From positions 310,001 to 374,000 of the forward strand of contig OZ244151.1 in NCBI GenBank assembly GCA_965216195.1: a stretch of 64,000 nt of DNA, given 5' to 3'. Shown piece by piece: positions 17,980 to 26,527 of the stretch. The position numbers were made by a program, and so were the translations under genes. The notes beneath the pieces were generated by a model that saw nothing but the letters and a program-made list of their open reading frames with translations, was not told the origin of the DNA and made no database searches. Position 1 is the first letter of the stretch, and every line of letters starts with the position of its first letter. The DNA is from Aridibacter sp965216195 (GTDB lineage: Bacteria > Acidobacteriota > Blastocatellia > Pyrinomonadales > Pyrinomonadaceae).

Positions 17980-18447
17980 ATGAAAAACGACGAGTGGAAA
18001 TTTCGTAAAAACTCACTTCGCCTGTCGAATTTTGATTATGCCTCACGGTGTCATTTCGTAACGATTGTCTCGCAAGACAGAAAGAAGTTTTTCAAGGACA
18101 AACGCATTGCCAAGTCTACCGTCGAAACGTTATTAAACCTTCGCTCAGAATATAATTTCAATCTTTATTCGTTTTGTTTGATGTTCGATCATTTCCACGG
18201 TCTTGTCGGCATTGGCGAGTCACAAATGACCTTAGGTAGGATTATTGGCGATTTTAAGAGTCTTTCAACAAAGGAATTCTGGAAGTTTTATGATGGAAAA
18301 TTGTGGCAGCGCCAGTTCTTCGACCATGTGATTAGAAACGAACAGGATTTCTTTGAAACGATCAAATATATAAGATTGAATCCCGTTAAAGCGAATTTTG
18401 TTGAGAATTGGGAAGACTGGAGATTGTACGGTGAGCCGGATTTATAA
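17980..18447 (+). CDS. REP-associated tyrosine transposase (RAYT, Y1/HUH type)
   Basis: A 155-residue single-strand transposase of the IS200-related REP-associated group. The HUH motif is visible as MFDHFHGLVG (His-Phe-His), and the candidate catalytic Tyr lies in the helix YIRLNPVKANFVENWEDW. Other family marks are the opening RLSNFDYASRCHFVTIVSQDR and LWQRQFFDHVIRNEQDFFETIKYI. RAYTs cut and rejoin REP hairpins and are thought to spread them. Here both flanks carry one hairpin of the same family in inverted orientation (17916-17947 and 18463-18494), the classic one-gene mobile unit. No stop or frameshift is seen, so it looks intact. Confidence 0.92.
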   Translation: MKNDEWKFRKNSLRLSNFDYASRCHFVTIVSQDRKKFFKDKRIAKSTVETLLNLRSEYNFNLYSFCLMFDHFHGLVGIGESQMTLGRIIGDFKSLSTKEFWKFYDGKLWQRQFFDHVIRNEQDFFETIKYIRLNPVKANFVENWEDWRLYGEPDL

Positions 18448-18462
18448 TTCTGGATTCGCTTC

Positions 18463-18494
18463 GCTTATTGGGCAGGCACAAGACCTGCCCCTAC
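18463..18494. repeat. REP-type hairpin, right copy flanking the RAYT gene
   Basis: Inverted partner of 17916-17947 over 32 bases with two differences. Its stem is GGGCAGG (18470-18476) with CCTGCCC (18484-18490). It fills most of the 52 bases between the RAYT stop and the umuC stop. Confidence 0.9.
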
Positions 18495-18499
18495 ATGGT

Positions 18500-19795
18500 T
18501 TATATAAATCTACGAAATTCAGACGTATTAAAATCCGCTTGTGGAGATATTTCAGGTATCTTCGCATTTTTGTTTTTGAATTCGTGTGCACCTTTTCCGC
18601 GTCCCATGTCGCCCATGCTCGCGAGTTTTACGGTGTCGCGTCCGTAGCGGTAGTTTAGCTCGTCGATTACATCGGTAAGACCCCGCCAGCGTTCGAAGAC
18701 ATCTCGCTCGAATAGACGGCTCGACATTCTCTCAACCTTAACAATATCGGTCAAAATCACACCTGCTTTTTTGTATTCCAAACCGGGCACGAAGATTTTT
18801 TCGAAGGTCTCGAGCGCCCATTTGTTGATTTCGTTTTTTAAATCGGAGTGGTAAACGGATTTGTAACTCAGCTTAAATGACGAATAATTTTTCTTAAATC
18901 GATTCGTTCGCAAGAAAACGGTTACGCGTTTTGCTGCGAGTCCGTCGCGCCGCATTCTTTCAACAGCGCGAACTGAGAAATTCAAAACGCAGTTTTTGAG
19001 TTCGACGTAGTCTGTGACCGCTTTTCCAAAGGAACGGGTATGAGCGATCGATTTTCTACTGCCAAAAGTTCTTTCAAACGGGTAGCAACGTACGCCCCGT
19101 AATTCGAGCACCGTTTTCCCGCTGAGCAAACTCAGATGTTTGCGAATAAATTTTACGCTCGACTTGCTGAGATCAAGGGCGTTTCGGATATCAACCGATT
19201 CGAGGCGTTTCGCCGTCGGTTCTCCAACACCCCAAACACCCACGACCGGCGTTTTCTTAAGCGCAAACTCTAAAAAAGGCGAATCGTACAAGTCTAAAAC
19301 GCCCTTGGTCTTCGGCGATTTTTTGGCGAGTCTGTTAGCCAATTTCGCAAGCGTTTTGGTTTTTGCGATCCCGACCGAAATCGGAATTCCGGTTGATTCT
19401 TCGACCTTTTTCTTTATCGAGGCTCCGACATCGACGGTTTTATCCGGTGTTCCCAAATCGAGAAACGCCTCGTCAATCGAATAAACCTCAACCGCGTTTT
19501 CACCGATATTTTCACGTACAAGCTTCATCACCTGGCGCGAGATCTCGCAGTAAACACGTAGGTTTGACGAAATAATTGCAGTATCGTGAGCCTGCAAAAC
19601 GTCTTTAACCTGGAAAAAAGGCTGAGCCATTTTCACTCCCATTTTCTTTACGCGATCGCTTCGGGAAATCACACAGCCGTCGTTGTGAGAGAGAACAACG
19701 ACCGGGCGTTTTTTGAGCGTCGGGTCAAAAACCCTTTCGCAGGAAACATAGAAATTGTTGCAATCGACAAGTCCAATTGCTCGGTTGGCGTACAT
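18500..19795 (-). CDS. umuC: Y-family DNA polymerase, UmuC-like
   Basis: A 431-residue translesion polymerase. The palm opens with IGLVDCNNFYVSCERVFDPT (first catalytic Asp) and carries the second catalytic pair in VYSIDEAFLDLG. Finger and thumb marks follow: GIPISVGIAKTKTLAKLANR, GVWGVGEPTAKRLESV and GVRCYPFERTFGSRKSIAHTRSFGKAV. Length matches the UmuC subunit of Pol V. No umuD or other LexA-fold protease gene is next to it; the neighbours are the RAYT (convergent) and a SYLF gene. In other bacteria umuC is SOS-regulated; no LexA site was identified here. Confidence 0.93.
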   Translation of the reverse strand: MYANRAIGLVDCNNFYVSCERVFDPTLKKRPVVVLSHNDGCVISRSDRVKKMGVKMAQPFFQVKDVLQAHDTAIISSNLRVYCEISRQVMKLVRENIGENAVEVYSIDEAFLDLGTPDKTVDVGASIKKKVEESTGIPISVGIAKTKTLAKLANRLAKKSPKTKGVLDLYDSPFLEFALKKTPVVGVWGVGEPTAKRLESVDIRNALDLSKSSVKFIRKHLSLLSGKTVLELRGVRCYPFERTFGSRKSIAHTRSFGKAVTDYVELKNCVLNFSVRAVERMRRDGLAAKRVTVFLRTNRFKKNYSSFKLSYKSVYHSDLKNEINKWALETFEKIFVPGLEYKKAGVILTDIVKVERMSSRLFERDVFERWRGLTDVIDELNYRYGRDTVKLASMGDMGRGKGAHEFKNKNAKIPEISPQADFNTSEFRRFI

Positions 19796-19852
19796 GATAG
19801 ATGAGACATTGTATCAAAGATAGGACATTTATGGGAAATAAAAAATGCGTGC

Positions 19853-20584
19853 TCAGCGGTTCTCCGAGTCAACGTCTAGTTGAGTGCTTTTTTCAATAGC
19901 TTTTCGGAAATCTGAGATCGATTGCGGAATTTTTAGTGCGTTTGAGGCTTCCACTAAACTCTTAAACTTCATTTTATAAATCGACTTGTTCATCTTATTG
20001 TCATGATACAAAACAAATTGACTAAAAAAATTCGAGGGGAATTCCTGGCTCAGGGGTTTTCCTTCGGTAAAGGTGTAATAGACCATATCAGCATTATTAA
20101 CCTTCTTTGATAAATCTGCTTTTATGATTGGTCCCATCTGAATATTTTTGTGCGCAAATTCTAGCTTCCTGGACATAAGCCACTTAACCGATTCGTCTGT
20201 CATAAACAGAAACAATGTTTCAAATTTTGCGGAGCCGTAGAGTGTGATTCCGTAACCCGATCCTTTTACAGCGACAAACGCGGGAACACTCCATTTATCT
20301 TCCTTCCTAATACAAACCAACCCTTTTCCTTTAGTGAACTGTCCAAAAAAAAGAGTTGCACGCTCGATTCTCGGTATTACAACGATAGCCTTAGCCTTTT
20401 GCAAATAAGCCAAGGGCAAATTTGTGAGTTCTGAGTTTACGATACTCGTAATCGTTTTGGTTGCACTTTCCGCTCTTTTGTTTGCAACAGCCAGTTTTTT
20501 TGGAGAGATTTGACCGATGGCGGGAAACGTCACCAATAGTGTTAGAAAAACTAAATTTCGTATTCTCAGTTGGATATTCTTCAC
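19853..20584 (-). CDS. Secreted SYLF-domain (Ysc84-type) lipid-binding protein
   Basis: A 243-residue exported protein with a signal peptide (residues ~1-25). The SYLF/Ysc84 domain follows: a helix rich in Ala/Lys (ANKRAESATKTITSIVNSEL), then AYLQKAKAIVVIPRIERATL, then SVPAFVAVKGSGYGITLYGS and the beta part ending in NALKIPQSISDFRKAIE-like helix. In eukaryotes the domain binds phosphoinositides; bacterial versions are poorly known. It starts with GTG at 20584, eight bases after the stop of the btaB-like gene, so it is the last gene of the lipid-synthesis run. Confidence 0.85.
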   Translation of the reverse strand: MKNIQLRIRNLVFLTLLVTFPAIGQISPKKLAVANKRAESATKTITSIVNSELTNLPLAYLQKAKAIVVIPRIERATLFFGQFTKGKGLVCIRKEDKWSVPAFVAVKGSGYGITLYGSAKFETLFLFMTDESVKWLMSRKLEFAHKNIQMGPIIKADLSKKVNNADMVYYTFTEGKPLSQEFPSNFFSQFVLYHDNKMNKSIYKMKFKSLVEASNALKIPQSISDFRKAIEKSTQLDVDSENR

Positions 20585-20591
20585 GAGTTGA

Positions 20592-21236
20592 CTATAGCTT
20601 CTTAAACCTAATTATAAAAGAGTAACTTCTGTAGATTGGCATAACCGAAAGCTTACCAATTTGTCTGGTTTCAAGCTCTTCAAGATATGGGATCAATGCC
20701 TCGTGATATTTCACATGAAATTGCTTAAGCCATATTTTCAGAACTTGCCGAAACCGTTTTGGCAGATCTCGTTGATCGTAAAAATCAACAATATAGAGCG
20801 ATTGCCCGCGTTTAAGATTATCGAGTGCGCTCCGAACGGCTTCCCGCCAGGTTGGGATCATTGAAATAGAGTAAGAAAAGAAAATCGTGTCAAAAGGCTC
20901 GCCCAAGCCAAAGGTGGAATCAAACGAAAAGTTGTCGGCAAGAGCGCTTTCGAATCTGATATTGTGAAGGTTTTTGCCGCGTGCTTTTGCTCCCGCAGTT
21001 TCGAGCATCGCTGCTGAGGCATCGAGGCCGTAGAAGTCTGCGTTTGGGTGTTTTTGAGCGAGTATCATTAGATTCCGACCCGTTCCACAACCGATTTCGA
21101 GAACATTTTCATAGGGCTGGATATCCATTTCCGAAATCAGTTTGTCGCGACCCAACAGGTAATATTTTCGTGTAAAGTCATAGAAGTAACGCTGGTGGCG
21201 ATACATTCGATCCATTTTTTCGAAAGCTGAAGACAT
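20592..21236 (-). CDS. btaB: SAM-dependent N-methyltransferase, BtaB-like (betaine lipid synthesis)
   Basis: A 214-residue class I methyltransferase. The SAM-binding motif is VLEIGCGTGRNLMILAQKHP, followed by ADFYGLDASAAMLETAGAKA (acidic loop) and FDTIFFSYSISMIPTWREAV. BtaB trimethylates the headgroup amine of diacylglyceryl-homoserine to give the betaine lipid DGTS; it is about this size in Rhodobacter. The identification rests on the motif plus the btaA gene immediately upstream on the same strand (90 purine-rich bases between them). By sequence alone, other small-molecule methyltransferases cannot be excluded. Confidence 0.8.
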   Translation of the reverse strand: MSSAFEKMDRMYRHQRYFYDFTRKYYLLGRDKLISEMDIQPYENVLEIGCGTGRNLMILAQKHPNADFYGLDASAAMLETAGAKARGKNLHNIRFESALADNFSFDSTFGLGEPFDTIFFSYSISMIPTWREAVRSALDNLKRGQSLYIVDFYDQRDLPKRFRQVLKIWLKQFHVKYHEALIPYLEELETRQIGKLSVMPIYRSYSFIIRFKKL

Positions 21237-21326
21237 AAAAAGATAGCCACCGAGGGCAGAGAGAGAGCTCAGAGATAGAGACGGAGACAGAAACCGAATG
21301 CGAACGAGGGAGCTCTTTGGCCGACT

Positions 21327-22562
21327 CTATTTTAAAACGTAAAGGTGAAAGCCTCCATAAATTGACGCTCGATCTTCGGTAAATAGTTTTTCCGACAAAT
21401 CCTTTTGATACCGAAACTTCTCAATTAGATTTTTCGGTAAACTCCTTTCAATCGGGGAAGATTTCCCGGCCGTACGGAAAATTATTCGCGACCCCGATTT
21501 ACACTTTGTGGCAATCGCAGACCATAAATCGGTGATCGTTTCAGCGTTCATCCAATCCTGGGCATCCAGAAAGACAAAGCGGTCGAAAGTGCCGACTTCG
21601 CTTTCTTTAATTTCATCGCTTATGGAGCCGATTCTGGTTTTGATTTTTCCGATTTGTGATTTCAACAGTTTAAAATTTTCTACTTTCAGGTATTCCGGAA
21701 TCGCGCGCCGTTTTTCCGTATCGTACTTTCGGGCAAACGCTTGCCATGCAAAGTAGTTTTCCCCAATCGGATAATCGACCGCAAGTTTTTTTGCGCGTTC
21801 GCGATAAACATCTATGATAGAGCCGCCTTCCTTAAGATCTTGTTGCAATTCTTCATATTGCTGCGGCGGAATTCCCAAGCCGAAAAGCGTCACGGGCATC
21901 TTGCCAACCGCATGGATTAGAAAATTATCAAAAAAAGGTTTGATGTGCTTCTCGTAAAGTCGCGCCTGCTCATCGAGGGAATTCGCCTCCAAAACCTTTG
22001 CCGGATTTAAGCCAATCAATCCGGAGAGTCTGTGGAAGAAGCGCAGGAAATAGCCGTTTCGGGAATGCTCGTACAAACCATCCTTTTCAAAATAACCGAT
22101 TCGCTTCCGGCCGAGTAGGCTAACGGGAAAAGAACCTCGTTCCCAGAAACCACTTGTTTCTGAATCCAAGTTTGGTGCGATGAATTTATGGTAGTTTGCT
22201 AAGTTTCTTTCGCCCTTGCCCTCGCCAAAAAAAGAAAAGAAATCTTCGTGGCCGGGTAGGTGTTTTATTGCCGCGATTTTCAGATTTAATAAATAGATGT
22301 GGTGACGATTAAGGTCTACCGCAGTGACGGATTCTGGTTTTTCGATCAGGTAATTTAGGGCATTGCAGCCGCCTGAGGAGATTGTTAGGATCCTTGAAGT
22401 TTCCTCTATGCGAAGCGCCTCTATATCTACTTCGGGGTCTTCCCAAATTTGGTTGTAAACAAATGCATCAAACCAAAGGGCAAAAAGCTTTTGGAGAACG
22501 CCCTGCTTTGCCGAGACATCTTTTTGTCTGACAGCATCTAAAACAAGCTGTTCAGATTTCAT
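21327..22562 (-). CDS. btaA: SAM:diacylglycerol 3-amino-3-carboxypropyltransferase BtaA (DUF3419)
   Basis: A 411-residue enzyme that moves the aminocarboxypropyl group of SAM to diacylglycerol, the first step of betaine lipid (DGTS) synthesis. Family marks are NQIWEDPEVDIEALRIEETS, the SAM loop ILTISSGGCNALNYLIEKPE, and AVDLNRHHIYLLNLKIAAIK. The rest of the fold follows through DRFVFLDAQDWMNAETITDL. The start is set at ATG 22562, six bases after a strong AAGGGG; an earlier in-frame ATG at 22595 overlaps the permease stop in a TAATG but has no ribosome-binding site. It lies between the permease and btaB on one strand, so the genes are probably cotranscribed. Confidence 0.9.
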   Translation of the reverse strand: MKSEQLVLDAVRQKDVSAKQGVLQKLFALWFDAFVYNQIWEDPEVDIEALRIEETSRILTISSGGCNALNYLIEKPESVTAVDLNRHHIYLLNLKIAAIKHLPGHEDFFSFFGEGKGERNLANYHKFIAPNLDSETSGFWERGSFPVSLLGRKRIGYFEKDGLYEHSRNGYFLRFFHRLSGLIGLNPAKVLEANSLDEQARLYEKHIKPFFDNFLIHAVGKMPVTLFGLGIPPQQYEELQQDLKEGGSIIDVYRERAKKLAVDYPIGENYFAWQAFARKYDTEKRRAIPEYLKVENFKLLKSQIGKIKTRIGSISDEIKESEVGTFDRFVFLDAQDWMNAETITDLWSAIATKCKSGSRIIFRTAGKSSPIERSLPKNLIEKFRYQKDLSEKLFTEDRASIYGGFHLYVLK

Positions 22563-22594
22563 TGTGCACCCCTTTTTATATGCGGGTTTCGGCA

Positions 22595-23692
22595 TTACTC
22601 ATTAGTCAAAACCAAAACCGGATCAATATCCGACGCGCGCCAGGCAGGATAGAGCGCACCTACGAGACTTCCTGCAATGGCAATCAAAAACGCTGTCGCT
22701 ATCCAACCGACGCTAAATTGAAACGCCAGATTGAAAAAACTACTGATTAAAAACGCGGCGGCATAAGAAACTGCAAGCCCAACAATAATGCCCAGAAGTC
22801 CGATTAAAAACGCCTCTCCTTCGATTACTTTTACAACAAAAGATTTCGAAGCGCCGAGCGATTTTAATATGCCAATTTCTTTTCGTCTTTCGGTAATCGT
22901 AGTGTACATCGATAGAAGTACGAAGATCGTGCTTACCAATGCTCCGAGACCTACCAAAGAGTTTAAGAAAATACCAAGACCGGGGATTCGATCCTGCGCG
23001 TCGGCGATCAGGTCACTTGTGAGGTTAAGTTTGTTTCCCGGGAGCGCCTCATCAATCCGATTCGCGACCGCACTAACATCCGCACCGTCGTCGAGCTTTA
23101 CAAGAATGTATGTGCACCTTTTCGGGTTTTGAAGTGCATCCTGGATTGCCCCGAGCGACATTTTTATTCGCGAACCGGAAGATGGCGAAAAGATTCCGAC
23201 AATTGTGTAATTTCTGCCAAAAAGTTCTATCGAGTCGCCGGGAGCGCGCTTCTTGTTTTCAGCATGAATTTCGTCAATTATCACCTCATTGTTGCTTTCA
23301 GGAGCGCGACCTTTTTCGATCTTCATCTCGTTCATCTTAGAAAAAGGCTCCCAATCGACACCATCAATTTGCTCGATTCCCCAACGCTCTTTTGTGCTCG
23401 CCGCAAAATATCGATAAACGGGAATCGCAGTTTTGACGCCTTCAATCTTTAACAGCTCATCGGCATATTTTGTGTTTACGGAGGCGTTGGAACTAGTCAA
23501 ACCCATCGCGCCCGGGCGTGTGAATAGTATTTCAGCTTTCCAATTTGCGGCTTGCTTTGCCATACTGTCGCTCATCCCGCGCGCAAGACCGGTAAAAAGC
23601 GTGATTAGGATTACGCCAAGCGCAACGCCTAAAATACTGATCAGAGTGCGAAATGGTCTGGTTCTTAAATTTGCTAAGACGAGTTCGAGCAT
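22595..23692 (-). CDS. ABC transporter permease, FtsX/MacB type
   Basis: A 365-residue permease. It has an N-terminal membrane helix (LISILGVALGVILITLFTGL), a periplasmic MacB-like core domain (residues ~40-240), and three C-terminal helices: GALVSTIFVLLSMYTTITER, then FLIGLLGIIVGLAVSYAAAF, then WIATAFLIAIAGSLVGALYP. The conserved GILKSLGASKSFV coupling helix is present. No ABC ATPase lies nearby, so the energising partner must be encoded elsewhere. It sits between a GT4 gene (5 bases upstream) and btaA, which suggests export or trafficking of an envelope lipid or lipoprotein; that link is inference from position. Confidence 0.88.
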   Translation of the reverse strand: MLELVLANLRTRPFRTLISILGVALGVILITLFTGLARGMSDSMAKQAANWKAEILFTRPGAMGLTSSNASVNTKYADELLKIEGVKTAIPVYRYFAASTKERWGIEQIDGVDWEPFSKMNEMKIEKGRAPESNNEVIIDEIHAENKKRAPGDSIELFGRNYTIVGIFSPSSGSRIKMSLGAIQDALQNPKRCTYILVKLDDGADVSAVANRIDEALPGNKLNLTSDLIADAQDRIPGLGIFLNSLVGLGALVSTIFVLLSMYTTITERRKEIGILKSLGASKSFVVKVIEGEAFLIGLLGIIVGLAVSYAAAFLISSFFNLAFQFSVGWIATAFLIAIAGSLVGALYPAWRASDIDPVLVLTNE

Positions 23693-23697
23693 ATTGG

Positions 23698-25053
23698 TTA
23701 TTTTAGCAGGGAAGTGTAATCAAATTTTTTTGCGGATGCCACGTCGGTAAAAAGTTCGTTTCGCGCCTGGAAATCTTCATATAACCGGTCGTAGGTGTCA
23801 AACAAGCGTTCGGTGAATTTTTCGTGTGTATTTTCTTTAACGGCATCAAACGCTTTTCGAATTTTCTTCTCGCGCAAGTTCGGATTTTCAAAAATTTCTT
23901 TGACGGCATTTGCAAAATTTTCCGCTGTGGGTTCAACGAGCCAGCAATTTTCGTTCGTTGCATAAAAGAGAAGTCCGCCGGAATTTGGCACAACAGTCGG
24001 AATGCCAGACGCCATCGCTTCGAGCGGGCCGATTCCAAACGGCTCTTTCGGATTCGGATGAATGAAAACATCTGCCGTTGCATAATAGTTTGCCAAGGTC
24101 TCTTTATCGAGGTGTCCGATTTGAATGATCTTTCTCGGAATTCGTTTGTCCGTTTCCTTTTTAAGCCATTCGGCTTGCGGTCCGGCTCCTGCAACCAAAA
24201 GCCTGTAGTCCCGAGCTTTATCCTTCCCAAGGACTTCCATAAAATCCGGAAGCAATTTGACGTTTTTTTCCGGCGATATTCTGCCTGCATAAAGCAGAAT
24301 CGCAGCGTTTTCAGGGATTCCGGCCTTTTTGGCCATTTCCGATCGCACCTCTGCAGATTTCCGTCGCGGTGAAAACTGCTTTTCATTCACGCCTGACGGG
24401 CAAATTCTTACTCTCTCTTTGATTGGAATTCGCGGGCTTCTAATAAACCTCCAGCAAAAATTTAGAAACCAATCTTTTCGGCGCGGATTGTCCGTTTTTA
24501 GAGTTGACCGAAAAAACTCATCGGCCGTGTAAGGAGAGTTAGCGATATGGAAATCATAACCGGGAAAGTTGTAGTTACCCATGACGCGTTTCGCAAACCA
24601 CTTTGGAAATTTTCCGTCAAAAAGAAATGATGCGACATTATCGTCCATGCGCTCAGACGAAAAGCTGACGAGTAGCGGACGTTTTTTCAGGTCTTTGAAT
24701 TTCCCCCTTCTTACCATCAGACCAAAAAGGCTCAGAGCATACTTATCTCTAACCTCAATCATATCGGGATCTTCACCGATAATTACCTTTTTTAACACGG
24801 AATGTGTCGGCATATAATGCCAGGGCATCAGTAGGCGGTAGCGTTTGTCAAAAAGTGCCGATTTTGGAGCTTCAATGTAAATAATTTTGGCGTAGTCATT
24901 TACTATCTCCGTCTCATGCTTTTCGCCGGGAGCAATCAGGGTCGCGTAGCGTTTATGGCGCCCTGCAGCAGCAAGGATTGCATTGTAAGCCGTGCTTATA
25001 CCGCCGGAATTCTTGTGATAATAGTTTGTTATGTGAACGGATTTGATCGACAC
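23698..25053 (-). CDS. GT4-family glycosyltransferase
   Basis: A 451-residue GT-B enzyme. The N-domain opens with VHITNYYHKNSGGISTAYNA, typical of the GG-loop, and the C-domain has LLYAGRISPEKNVKLLPDFM and the E-x7-E motif region HPNPKEPFGIGPLEAMASGI, which binds the sugar nucleotide. It is the first gene of the minus-strand run GT4, permease, btaA, btaB, SYLF. It is divergent from sqdB with 231 bases between. The acceptor is unknown; a glycolipid role is suggested by neighbours only. Confidence 0.88.
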   Translation of the reverse strand: MSIKSVHITNYYHKNSGGISTAYNAILAAAGRHKRYATLIAPGEKHETEIVNDYAKIIYIEAPKSALFDKRYRLLMPWHYMPTHSVLKKVIIGEDPDMIEVRDKYALSLFGLMVRRGKFKDLKKRPLLVSFSSERMDDNVASFLFDGKFPKWFAKRVMGNYNFPGYDFHIANSPYTADEFFRSTLKTDNPRRKDWFLNFCWRFIRSPRIPIKERVRICPSGVNEKQFSPRRKSAEVRSEMAKKAGIPENAAILLYAGRISPEKNVKLLPDFMEVLGKDKARDYRLLVAGAGPQAEWLKKETDKRIPRKIIQIGHLDKETLANYYATADVFIHPNPKEPFGIGPLEAMASGIPTVVPNSGGLLFYATNENCWLVEPTAENFANAVKEIFENPNLREKKIRKAFDAVKENTHEKFTERLFDTYDRLYEDFQARNELFTDVASAKKFDYTSLLK

Positions 25054-25191
25054 TTTGGTGAATTTCTGTTACGTCGTTTTTGAAGAATATTGGGGTTCGT
25101 CTGAGCTGCTTGTTCCTTGGCAGCGAGAGTTTCTCATCGCACTATATTTAAGCACAACAGACACCGTCATTGAAGCGCGGTTTTTGGGTAT

Positions 25192-25220
25192 TTCAGAACT
25201 CGACGTAAAGTAACTATAAT
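25192..25220 (+). promoter_or_regulatory. Probable promoter of sqdB
   Basis: TTCAGA at 25192 and TATAAT at 25215 are 17 bases apart. The -10 box is flanked by a 5-bp inverted repeat (GTAAC ... GTTAC, 25210-25226), which may be an operator. The -35 box is weak. No convincing Pho box was found. Confidence 0.5.
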
Positions 25221-25284
25221 GTTACGTTGAAGAAACTCGACGAGCGGCTAAAGTGTTTTCGTCAGATATTGTAACGGAGGAAGT

Positions 25285-26496
25285 ATGAAAGTATTGGTTT
25301 TAGGCGGTGATGGATTTTGTGGTTGGGCTTCGGCTCTCCATTTGTCGCAGACAGGATGCGACGTAGTAATCGTTGATAATTTATCTCGCCGCGCGATAGA
25401 TATTGAGCTCGAGGTGGACTCTTTGACGCCGATCACGCCTTTAGGTACGAGGCTCGAAACTTGGAAGGAAGTTTCCGGCAAAGATATAAAGTTTGTAAGG
25501 CTTGATGTCGCAAACCAGTATCAGAGGTTGCTTGATTTGATCCTTGAGGAAAAGCCTGATGGGATTGTCCACTTTGCCGAACAGCGAGCTGCACCTTACT
25601 CAATGAAAGGCCCACAGGAGAAGATGTACACGGTAAACAATAACCTCAATGCAACACACAATACGCTTTGTGCGATCGTTGAATCGGGTTTGGAAATTCA
25701 TCTTGTGCATCTTGGTACGATGGGAGTTTACGGCTACGGTACAGCCGGCATGAAAATTCCTGAAGGGTATCTAAACGTTCACGTGCCGAATGAAAAAGGC
25801 GGCGTGGTTGAGCAAGAAATTCTTTATCCGGCGAATCCGGGCAGCGTCTATCATATGACAAAAACCCAGGACCAACTCTTCTTTTGGTTTTACAATCGCA
25901 ATGACAAATTGAGAATCACGGATCTACATCAGGGAATCGTCTGGGGAACTCAGACGGATGAAACTCAGCTGGATGAAAAGCTAATCAATCGTTTTGATTA
26001 CGATGGCGACTACGGAACGGTTTTGAATCGATTTTTGATGCAGGCGGCAGTCGGTTATCCGCTGACGGTTCATGGCACCGGCGGACAAACCCGGGCGTTT
26101 ATACATATTCGCGACACCGTTAAATGTATCAAGATCGCGCTTGAGAATCCGCCGGAGAAAGGCGACAGGGTGCAGATCTTGAACCAAATGACGGAAACCC
26201 ACAGGGTGCGAGATTTGGCGAAACTTATTTCGGAGATGACCGGATGTGAGATTAGCTATCTGCCAAATCCGCGAAACGAAGCTGACGAAAATGATCTTCA
26301 TGTGAAGAACGATCGGTTTCTGCATTTGGGATTGGAACCGACCACTCTTAAAGACGGTCTGCTTGATGAGGTAGTAGAAATCGCGAATAAATATGCGGAT
26401 CGTTGCGATCGAAGTAAAATTGAGTGTGTTTCGTTTTGGAATTCCGAAAGGGAAGCCGAGCACGAAGAGAAAACGGTTAGCACCGTCGCGTCTTAG
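25285..26496 (+). CDS. sqdB: UDP-sulfoquinovose synthase (SqdB/SQD1)
   Basis: A 403-residue short-chain dehydrogenase/epimerase-type enzyme that makes UDP-sulfoquinovose from UDP-glucose and sulfite, the head-group donor of sulfolipid SQDG. The N-terminal dinucleotide loop has the SQD1-specific form VLVLGGDGFCGWASALHLSQ (the plant and cyanobacterial enzyme has GGDGYCGW), followed by VDNLSRRAIDIELEVDSLTP. The catalytic YHMTK (Tyr-x-x-x-Lys) lies after NPGSVYHMTKTQDQL. Other specific parts are HFAEQRAAPYSMKG and LHQGIVWGTQTDET. A strong GGAGG precedes the ATG. It is transcribed away from the GT4/bta genes. Confidence 0.95.
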   Translation: MKVLVLGGDGFCGWASALHLSQTGCDVVIVDNLSRRAIDIELEVDSLTPITPLGTRLETWKEVSGKDIKFVRLDVANQYQRLLDLILEEKPDGIVHFAEQRAAPYSMKGPQEKMYTVNNNLNATHNTLCAIVESGLEIHLVHLGTMGVYGYGTAGMKIPEGYLNVHVPNEKGGVVEQEILYPANPGSVYHMTKTQDQLFFWFYNRNDKLRITDLHQGIVWGTQTDETQLDEKLINRFDYDGDYGTVLNRFLMQAAVGYPLTVHGTGGQTRAFIHIRDTVKCIKIALENPPEKGDRVQILNQMTETHRVRDLAKLISEMTGCEISYLPNPRNEADENDLHVKNDRFLHLGLEPTTLKDGLLDEVVEIANKYADRCDRSKIECVSFWNSEREAEHEEKTVSTVAS

Positions 26497-26527
26497 TATT
26501 TGGTAAATATAGAAATGTTTAGGTGTT

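Noticed and set aside
23703..24386. Long shadow frame opposite the GT4 frame
   Set aside because: It is an alternative frame on the same strand over a clear GT4 gene, without a start signal or family pattern.
25054..25284. Pho box upstream of sqdB or the GT4 gene
   Set aside because: Only a single half-site-like CGTCAT (25165 area) was seen; two direct 7-base repeats with the right spacing are absent.
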